A DNA stretch of 52,328 nt from positions 1 to 52,328 of the forward strand of contig JAGKWW010000023.1 of NCBI GenBank assembly GCA_021151665.1, in the 5' to 3' direction. Both the position numbers and the translations under genes were made by a program. How positions within the stretch are numbered: the stretch's first letter is position 1; each line of letters begins with the position of its first letter. Shown piece by piece: positions 25,463-31,010 of the stretch. The notes beneath the pieces were generated by a model. That model was not told the origin of the DNA and made no database searches. It saw only the letters and a program-made list of their open reading frames with translations. Origin of the DNA: Flavobacteriaceae bacterium (lineage in GTDB: Bacteria > Bacteroidota > Bacteroidia > Flavobacteriales > Flavobacteriaceae).

Positions 25463-25975
25463 ATGAAAAAGATATTTTTGCTGGCTTTGCTGATACTGAG
25501 CGCGTGTCGGGATCACAAAGAGCCAGCTTCTTTTATTGATATAAAGCAGACCCATAATTATAAAGACGTTTATCCTGTGCAAAGAGCATTGGTGAACGAT
25601 TATGAGGGATTGTTTTCGCAAAAACAGGAAGGCAAACTTGAGTCTTTATTATCTGAATTTGACTCATCCAGCCAAAACAAAATATTACTGCTTACAGTTA
25701 AAGCATATGATGAAGATTTCAGCTTTCAGGATTATATTTCTCGTGTAGCGAAAAGGTGGCACATTGATCAAAACAATGATGGAAGAACACTTTTAATTGT
25801 ATTGAGCAAAGAAAAAAGGAAAATTAGTTTTTCGTTTGGTAATGGTGTGAAAAATTTGACTGAATTTCAGGCTAATGAAATCGTCTCTAACAAAGTCCTT
25901 CCACAATTCAGGAGTGACAACTATTACGCCGGGATACAAACTTGTATTGTGGAAATAACCCGAATTTGGAAATAG
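25463..25975 (+). CDS. TPM domain lipoprotein
   Basis: A 170-residue lipoprotein: signal sequence ending in LSAC (Cys15). The mature part is a TPM (TLP18.3/Psb32/MOLO-1) domain: VNDYEGLFSQKQEGKLESLL, YISRVAKRWHIDQNNDGRTLLIVLSKEKRKISFSFGNGV, and the closing LPQFRSDNYYAGI. TPM proteins often assist membrane-complex maintenance or have phosphatase activity; usually a C-terminal membrane helix follows, which is absent here. It starts 33 bases after the transglycosylase gene. Confidence 0.87.
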   Translation: MKKIFLLALLILSACRDHKEPASFIDIKQTHNYKDVYPVQRALVNDYEGLFSQKQEGKLESLLSEFDSSSQNKILLLTVKAYDEDFSFQDYISRVAKRWHIDQNNDGRTLLIVLSKEKRKISFSFGNGVKNLTEFQANEIVSNKVLPQFRSDNYYAGIQTCIVEITRIWK

Positions 25976-26010
25976 TTTTTTCAACCTGCAGCCGCTGATT
26001 TGCAATCCGT

Positions 26011-26157
26011 ACCAATTTCTAATAAGCCCAACTCCACCTTAGCCCTGATAGAAGCATTACCCCGAAGCGCAGCGGAGGAGTAAAGCGGAAAGCAGGCACG
26101 ACGCGTATAAAAATGCGCTAATGATGGCTGCTCCTAAACTCGAAACCTGAAATCCGC
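26011..26157 (+). repeat. REP-like intergenic repeat, copy A
   Basis: About 145 bp shared with 27510-27655. In the 60-base core (26041-26100 against 27544-27603) 55 positions are identical. The core starts AGCCCTGATAGA and ends AAAGCAGGC, with imperfect inverted symmetry between its ends. A more diverged tail (GATGGCTG, GAAACCTGAAA) follows in both copies. Similar palindromic intergenic repeats are common in Flavobacterium genomes (from memory, not checked). Confidence 0.8.
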
Positions 26158-26193
26158 GCTGTCGGGGTGTAAGGGAAGGCACAGATTGCAAAT

Positions 26194-26220
26194 TTGGCCC
26201 ATCGTGCTCATCTAATTTTG
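26194..26220 (+). promoter_or_regulatory. Promoter of the AT-rich lipoprotein gene
   Basis: TTG at 26194-26196 and TAATTTTG at 26213-26220 with a 16-base spacer, 13 bases before the ATG at 26234. Confidence 0.5.
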
Positions 26221-26233
26221 CTACATTGTGTGT

Positions 26234-26917
26234 ATGAAAAACTTCCTTAAAATAACAATTGTCCTTGCAACTGCCTTAGCAGCTTGCTGCTGCGCCGATA
26301 AGCACAACGATTTTGCAAATGAGGATCGATTTTCAACTATTTATAAGGTTGAGATTGGCGACGAAGCGGATGGTTTTTATACGGATAAAATAGGCAAAAA
26401 TACCGTGCTCCTTAAGAAGCAAATAGAGGTTGACAGTTTAGTATTCGATGGTCCAGACCAGCTTAAAGATTGGCGATCTTACATTCTAAGTCAAAAAGGC
26501 CGTAAACCTAAAACGAGTATTAGAATACTTATTTACGTACTTAATACAGATCAAGAATTTGTAGAGAGCTTCTCATTCAACTATGGATCCTTTAATTATG
26601 ATACAGAGACTTTTTGGTCAAGAAATATGGAGATTAGAATAGATTCCGGGCTAGTGTGGACAAAAAACAAATTAGAGGACTGCTTAAAAATTGAATTTAC
26701 CCAACCGGACAATGGGCAAGGCTATAAAAAATGGATACTATCCTTTGACTATAGAAACGATGAGTGGAATCTTATCGTGAGAGAGCGGATAAGCAATGTC
26801 AAAAATGAAAAAAGTGAATATGGCTACTGTATTGATACGATAAATTCCGGAGTTTTTAGTCCTTCGAAATCTATTTATATTACAAACGAACTTTTGCTTG
26901 ACTTAAATTGTAATTAG
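26234..26917 (+). CDS. Hypothetical lipoprotein in AT-rich segment
   Basis: A 227-residue lipoprotein not recognised as a family. The signal sequence KNFLKITIVLATALAACC ends in a Cys-rich lipobox (AACCC), with the first or second Cys likely lipidated. The mature part is acidic and rich in aromatic residues and beta-strand-like stretches (for example DSLVFDGPDQLKDWRSYIL). It lies just after repeat copy A with its own promoter. Base composition is more AT-rich than the surrounding genes, suggesting a separate origin. The ATG at 26234 is preferred over one at 26228 because it begins the signal sequence. Confidence 0.75.
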   Translation: MKNFLKITIVLATALAACCCADKHNDFANEDRFSTIYKVEIGDEADGFYTDKIGKNTVLLKKQIEVDSLVFDGPDQLKDWRSYILSQKGRKPKTSIRILIYVLNTDQEFVESFSFNYGSFNYDTETFWSRNMEIRIDSGLVWTKNKLEDCLKIEFTQPDNGQGYKKWILSFDYRNDEWNLIVRERISNVKNEKSEYGYCIDTINSGVFSPSKSIYITNELLLDLNCN

Positions 26918-26953
26918 TTTTTCCAGGCAAATTATGATGACGTCTAAGTATTG

Positions 26954-26983
26954 GATCGCTAGTGGGTAGCGATTGTATTTTCG
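26954..26983 (+). promoter_or_regulatory. Hairpin overlapping a possible promoter
   Basis: A perfect seven-base-pair inverted repeat ATCGCTA / TAGCGAT (26955-26961, 26967-26973) lies between a TTG (26951-26953) and TATTTTCG (26976-26983, one mismatch to TAnnTTTG). It may end the lipoprotein transcript or be an operator for the next gene; the sequence does not decide. Confidence 0.35.
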
Positions 26984-27050
26984 AATCCGGGAAAAAATAG
27001 ATACATGCGATTTAGTTTCGGACATTCATTACTTTTTACCAAATAAATAT

Positions 27051-27392
27051 ATGAAAGATAAAGTTATTAGGTGGACGTTGTGTTTACCATTAGTGCTATG
27101 TCTCTTACCTTATTGTTACATTATAATAACTGCAATGTTTATTAACGGATCTATTTTTAAAATAGATCCAAAAGATAGTCCGATCAGCATTTTGTACGGA
27201 TTTATTCTACCGATGTTTATGATTAAATATGTATTCATCGTGTCCGGAGTAATGGTGATATATTTGTTAACGAGAAAGGAGATTATATACTATAAATTTT
27301 TCATCCTCCTATATATCCTAGGAGTGACTTTAGGTGTAATCTTTGATTTTATATATGATCATAACCATTATTTGTTTTGGTTTTATGACTAA
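27051..27392 (+). CDS. Small membrane protein, unknown function
   Basis: A 113-residue protein with three hydrophobic segments: about residues 8-32 (LCLPLVLCLLPYCYIIITAM), 46-72 (LYGFILPMFMIKYVFIVSG), and 80-100 (FFILLYILGVTLGVIF). No family recognised. The segment is strongly AT-rich (17 G/C in the 60 bases from 27241, compared with 31 in the 60 bases from 24001). The ATG at 27051 is the first plausible start; upstream in-frame codons to 26973 lack an ATG. It is bracketed, with the lipoprotein gene, by two copies of a repeat. Confidence 0.65.
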   Translation: MKDKVIRWTLCLPLVLCLLPYCYIIITAMFINGSIFKIDPKDSPISILYGFILPMFMIKYVFIVSGVMVIYLLTRKEIIYYKFFILLYILGVTLGVIFDFIYDHNHYLFWFYD

Positions 27393-27509
27393 ATAGAAGT
27401 AGGAAATACAATTCTAAAACTCTTAATGGAATTTGCAATACTTGTCAGCTAATGTACCACCCACGCAGGTGCGGGTTGCAGTCATTACCATTTTAAGTCA
27501 TCAATCCAC

Positions 27510-27655
27510 CACCATTTCCTGAGCCAAACCCAACTCCGCCTTTAGCCCTGATAGAGGCGGTACCCCGAAGCGCAGCGGAGGAGTAAAGCCGAAAGCAGGC
27601 GCGATGTTTGTAGGAATGCCCTAACGATGGCTGTTCCCAAACCTGAAACCCGGAA
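27510..27655 (+). repeat. REP-like intergenic repeat, copy B
   Basis: Second copy of the repeat at 26011-26157, in the same orientation. The inner part CCCCGAAGCGCAGCGGAGGA is identical in both. It ends just before the stop of the minus-strand thioredoxin-like gene, so it could also form an RNA structure at the end of that message. Copy B shows better end symmetry (GCCCTGATAGAGGC against GCCGAAAGCAGGC). Confidence 0.8.
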
Positions 27656-27663
27656 CTTCTAAT

Positions 27664-28362
27664 TTATTTCGTCGCCAGCATTTCCTTTTTCACTTCTTTA
27701 TCGATTAAGATGAGCGCCAGCCCGTCAAGAAACGAATTATAGTTTAAGGCATAGGCTTTATTATAGGGCGTTTTCTTCGGGCACTGCTGCACGCCACACC
27801 GGCGGATATCGACCACCTTACGGTTCTCGTCGAGATAGTAGGAGGTAGGCAGGCCGAGCGTGTGCTTCATGGCGGCAACAATGGGGCCATCGTTACGATA
27901 CGACTCGTGCGCATAGCAAACGGTAACATGCCTGCTGAGCTTGCGCGCCGCCTTGCGTACGTCTTCCTTACGGTTCCAGAACAGTGCAATGAACGTTACT
28001 TCCTTACTGTATTTTTGCGCAAGTTTGTTGAGTGCTTCATATTCGCCGGGAGAAGGCACACACCACGAGGCGTAGGTAATAAGGATGACAGGCTTTTTGA
28101 TAGCGCTGAGCTTCAGTTTGCCGCCGGATGCCTTTTTAAACGTAAAATCATCAAAGGTTGTGCCCGCCAGCCGGCGCTGCACAAGAGAGTCGAACAGGAA
28201 CTTGCCACGTTCAGTATCGCCTTTGCGATAGGCGGCTGCACTTGCCTTTTTATAATACTTGAAATTGATCTTGATGGCGCCGCTAAACATAAGGCTGTCG
28301 CTCTGGCTGAAAAGGAAGAGGGGGAACAACAAATAGGCTAATATGACAACAACACCTTTCAT
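27664..28362 (-). CDS. Exported thioredoxin-like protein with CxxS motif
   Basis: A 232-residue protein with a signal peptide (VVVILAYLLFPLFLFSQ) and a TlpA/AhpC-type thioredoxin fold from about residue 75. The active-site stretch reads YASWCVPSPGEYEAL: the first Cys is kept but the second is Ser (CVPS), so it cannot form the normal disulfide within the motif. The later cis-Pro region LGLPTSYYLDENRKVVD is present, and two Cys further on (RRCGVQQCPK) could supply a partner. It may be a monothiol or isomerase-like member, or may act in a mixed disulfide; this is inference. Confidence 0.85.
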   Translation of the reverse strand: MKGVVVILAYLLFPLFLFSQSDSLMFSGAIKINFKYYKKASAAAYRKGDTERGKFLFDSLVQRRLAGTTFDDFTFKKASGGKLKLSAIKKPVILITYASWCVPSPGEYEALNKLAQKYSKEVTFIALFWNRKEDVRKAARKLSRHVTVCYAHESYRNDGPIVAAMKHTLGLPTSYYLDENRKVVDIRRCGVQQCPKKTPYNKAYALNYNSFLDGLALILIDKEVKKEMLATK

Positions 28363-28416
28363 ATTATTAGCTTCTTTGATATAAAGTTAGCTAATAAATT
28401 TCTTAATGTGTTGCGA

Positions 28417-28447
28417 ATTAGGTTTTTATTTTAACTAAAAACCTAAT
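28417..28447 (-). terminator. AT-rich hairpin at the end of the lipoprotein gene
   Basis: A perfect 12-base inverted repeat (28417-28428 and 28436-28447) with a seven-base loop. It overlaps the stop codon of the lipoprotein gene. The 3' arm lacks a long T-run outside the stem, so it is a weaker terminator or an mRNA-end stabiliser. Confidence 0.5.
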
Positions 28448-28853
28448 CGACTAAGTTATCGCAACTTTCATAGAAAAGGGTACCGTCGCGTCCCGCATTA
28501 AGGTGAAGCCCCTCCAACTCTGCGCCGTTGTAGCCCATACCACGGGTGTCACGCAGCTGGTTTGCAACGGCATCATTGCCGGATAAAGCGACTGTTGCCG
28601 TAGCGCAAAAATCCTTACCGGAAATATCGAGTAACAGGTAGTCGGTTGTTTCAGTATCGGTAAACCCTTTTAAATAGTAGTGAATGTCTGTGAGTTGCGA
28701 CGCAGCGATAAGACGCGCGAGTTCTTTTTTGTAAATCGCAGAGGCCGGCGCGTTAGATTCAAATACCGGATTGGTATTGTTGCATGCTCTTTGTTTGCAG
28801 CTGGAAATCGAAGTTGTTGCTGCCAATAAAATAATTACGGGAAATAGTTTCAC
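28443..28853 (-). CDS. Hypothetical lipoprotein
   Basis: A 136-residue lipoprotein of unknown function. The signal sequence KLFPVIILLAATTSISSC places the lipid-modified Cys at residue 19. The mature part has five further Cys (CNN, FCATA, SCDN and others), which may form disulfides in the periplasm. The start is a GTG at 28853, eight bases after the stop of the frameshifted gene upstream, so the two appear to be co-transcribed. A perfect 12-base hairpin overlaps its stop codon. Confidence 0.75.
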   Translation of the reverse strand: MKLFPVIILLAATTSISSCKQRACNNTNPVFESNAPASAIYKKELARLIAASQLTDIHYYLKGFTDTETTDYLLLDISGKDFCATATVALSGNDAVANQLRDTRGMGYNGAELEGLHLNAGRDGTLFYESCDNLVD

Positions 28854-28861
28854 GGTATGTG

Positions 28862-29913
28862 TCAGTTTTCAGTTGTCGGTGTTGCGCCCTTTATCTTTAT
28901 CCGTATATAGGCTGGGTTAGCTCGGCGGTTCAGGTTATTTTCCGGATTTGTAGGTTGTTGTCTCGGAACGACCTCTGCATAAAAACAATTGTCTTCGCTC
29001 CAAAACATTTCGCCGGCAGGAGCCCATGTGCCAAACTCTTTAAAAACATACGCCGGCTCTTTATCTTTCCATCGTGTACAGTACAGTGCGGTAGGCGAGT
29101 CGCTAAAAAGCTGGTCCAGGGTAAGGGCCAGTTTCCCGTCTTTAGAGAAGTGAGGCACGGCGCTAAAAGTGGCGATCTCTTTACCGTTGGATTTATTTAC
29201 AAGGCTATACGAATACTCCTCACAGGCTTCGCAAATATACCGCAACAGATAAGCCCGGTATGCGGGGTATTCGCCGACATATTCGTAAGTATTCGGCATC
29301 ATACCTTCACCCACGCTGTCCTCATACTTTACTTTGCCAATCTTAATAACAAAACCGTTTTAATAATAGCTTTGTTGATCACCAGATTGGGTAGCGCATT
29401 TTTTTTATGCCGTTCGTACTCTGCCCGGGTTATAGCATTCACCTCGATGTCAGGATAATCCGAAGAGTTGAAAGGTACGGTTTCCGCATCTTCTTCGCAG
29501 CTATAGCGTTGCTTTTCGGTATCATCTAATTCAAAACTCTTGTTCAGGTATTCGTTATCACTCAGCAAGTTGCTTATAGAGCCGGCCTTTATTTTCCGGA
29601 TATAAAAAATTCCGTCGTTGGTATCAACTCCCCAAAGGCTGTCTCTTTCGGCAACAATTGAAAGAGTTTCGCTGTAATCGAAGCACCACCCGGCATCTTC
29701 GCCCATTTTTGTGTATGCTTTTGCGCCATTTTGGGAAGTGACATAAAAGGTATGAATCACGGGCAGGGTATCTCGGCACGATAAGAGGATTTGTTTTGCC
29801 GGATATATGACATTGAAGCCAGATACACGTTTGACGGATGCCGCCCAGGCATTCGAAATGCAAAGAAGCATGCTGAAGGCGAATAAAACGATATTCCGGG
29901 GGGTATAACTCAT
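28862..29913 (-). pseudogene. Exported hypothetical protein split by a frameshift
   Basis: Two open frames on the minus strand look like one gene. The first (from the ATG at 29913) has a signal peptide ending near SNAWAASV and about 194 residues; it stops at 29329. The second (to 28862) has no ATG until residue 5 and begins with a GTG at 29314. Its frame stays open upstream back to an AAAA run at 29358-29361. Adding one A there joins them as IIKNGFVIKIGKVKYEDSVG, a smooth continuation giving about 350 residues. No family recognised; the second half has a CEAC pair. Either a true inactivating indel or a homopolymer sequencing error. A -7 box lies at 29930-29937. Confidence 0.75.
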
Positions 29914-29929
29914 AATGATATTACAAACT

Positions 29930-29937
29930 CAAATATA
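29930..29937 (-). promoter_or_regulatory. -7 box ahead of the frameshifted gene
   Basis: Minus-strand TATATTTG, 17 bases before the ATG at 29913; no convincing -33 element. Confidence 0.4.
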
Positions 29938-29957
29938 GTTAATTGCGATTTATGGGC

Positions 29958-29983
29958 ATAAAAAAACCGCCTCATCGGGCGGT
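29958..29983 (-). terminator. Intrinsic terminator after the TPR protein gene
   Basis: On the minus strand ACCGCC-(6)-GGCGGT (29983-29966) is followed by a run of T, a few bases after the stop of the TPR protein. Confidence 0.85.
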
Positions 29984-29989
29984 TCCTTA

Positions 29990-30529
29990 TTAATATCTTC
30001 TCTGCTGTACCTGCGGTCCTTTCTTAAGTTGGGCGCTCATCATTTTCAGCTGGTCTTTCAGCATGCCGTGCTTGTCGAGCTTTTTGGCTTCCGATAAAAG
30101 CTTCTCCGCTTCCATTTTCCGGTTCTTTGTCATCGCGATACCGGCAAGGCTCATTTTGGCCATGGCCATATCCTGGTCCATATTCAGGCCAAGCTCAACT
30201 GCTTTTTTCAGGTATTTTTCTGCCGCCTGAAAGTTGGTCTGTGAAAGCATGATGCCGTTGAGGTAATTATAGTAGCCCAACTGCTTACGTACCAGGGCAG
30301 TTTCAGGGTTCTTTATTTTGTCAAGCACTCTCTTGGCGCCTTCCATATCCTGCTTGCGGAGCTTCAGGAACGACATCAGGATGTATTCGTTCTTAAAGTA
30401 CAGGAAAACTATAAGTCCTGCAATAAGAAGGAGGAAGATTCCGTTGCCTATATTTCCTTCGGTAAACTGCCATATTGCGGTAGCTACGATAAGCCCTGCA
30501 AGGCCAAGCTTAATATTTTTATTGAACAT
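29990..30529 (-). CDS. Membrane-anchored TPR-like protein
   Basis: A 179-residue protein with two hydrophobic segments near the N-terminus (LGLAGLIVATAIWQF and GIFLLLIAGLIVFLYF), then helical repeats from about residue 55 that fit tetratricopeptide repeats: LGYYNYLNGIMLSQTNFQAAEKYLKKAVELG and KMSLAGIAMTKNRKMEAEKLL. Probably a scaffold at the inner membrane facing the cytoplasm. No partner is evident. A TACCTTTG box at 30555-30562 lies ahead and the region diverges from the rpmH promoter. It has its own terminator. Confidence 0.85.
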   Translation of the reverse strand: MFNKNIKLGLAGLIVATAIWQFTEGNIGNGIFLLLIAGLIVFLYFKNEYILMSFLKLRKQDMEGAKRVLDKIKNPETALVRKQLGYYNYLNGIMLSQTNFQAAEKYLKKAVELGLNMDQDMAMAKMSLAGIAMTKNRKMEAEKLLSEAKKLDKHGMLKDQLKMMSAQLKKGPQVQQRRY

Positions 30530-30554
30530 GGTGTATCTGTATGATTTTGCGGTG

Positions 30555-30562
30555 CAAAGGTA
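30555..30562 (-). promoter_or_regulatory. -7 box of the TPR protein gene
   Basis: Minus-strand TACCTTTG, 26 bases before the start codon at 30529; no clear -33 element. Confidence 0.4.
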
Positions 30563-30596
30563 AGAAATTCAATTAAAAATATTTTTGAAAAACCAC

Positions 30597-30626
30597 TTGC
30601 GCGAAAAAAAAAGCTTTGTATATTTG
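30597..30626 (+). promoter_or_regulatory. Promoter of rpmH
   Basis: TTG at 30597-30599, a 19-base spacer and TATATTTG at 30619-30626. It predicts a leader of about 70 nt before rpmH. Confidence 0.75.
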
Positions 30627-30700
30627 CACTCGGTTTTAGAAGAACGGCTAATTCCTGGAACCCGACCGATATTCAATAAAGATTTTAAAGATACAAAGCA

Positions 30701-30862
30701 ATGAGTAAGAGAACGTTTCAACCATCAAAAAGAAAAAGAAGAAATAAGCACGGTTTCATGGATAGAATGGCTTCTGCCAACGGTAGGAAAGTGCTTGCTC
30801 GCAGAAGGGCTAAAGGAAGGCATAAGCTAACCGTTTCAAGCGAACCAAGGCATAAGAAATAA
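30701..30862 (+). CDS. rpmH: 50S ribosomal protein L34
   Basis: A 53-residue highly basic protein with the L34 signature: KRTFQPSKRKRRNKHGF, then RMASANGRKVLARRRAKGR. It is below 60 residues and easy to miss. It has its own promoter, a leader and a strong terminator. Unlike the usual rpmH-rnpA-dnaA neighbourhood of many bacteria, here it is a single-gene unit followed by carB, which has a separate promoter. Confidence 0.97.
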   Translation: MSKRTFQPSKRKRRNKHGFMDRMASANGRKVLARRRAKGRHKLTVSSEPRHKK

Positions 30863-30888
30863 TAATGGCTTGTCCTTACAATATATAA

Positions 30889-30920
30889 AGGTGTTACTAA
30901 TTGCAGTAACGCCTTTTTTT
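30889..30920 (+). terminator. Intrinsic terminator after rpmH
   Basis: Stem GGTGTTAC / GTAACGCC (30890-30897, 30906-30913; one G-T) followed by seven T. Confidence 0.87.
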
Positions 30921-30945
30921 GTATCCGTAAGTAACGACTCCCGCA

Positions 30946-30976
30946 TTGCACGGGATTTTTTTTAAAGGTAAATTTG
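30946..30976 (+). promoter_or_regulatory. Promoter of carB
   Basis: TTG at 30946-30948, a 20-base spacer and TAAATTTG at 30969-30976, 34 bases before the carB start. Confidence 0.72.
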
Positions 30977-31010
30977 CAATACACACTCTAAACACAACAA
31001 CTACAACACA

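Noticed and set aside
26207..27392. An integrated mobile element with its own recombinase
   Set aside because: No transposase, integrase, terminal inverted repeats or target duplication could be seen; only the two bracketing REP-like repeats and the AT-rich content support acquisition.
28862..29314. A separate 150-residue gene on the minus strand
   Set aside because: It begins with a GTG inside an open frame that extends further upstream to the poly-A run; it is better explained as the 3' part of the frameshifted gene.
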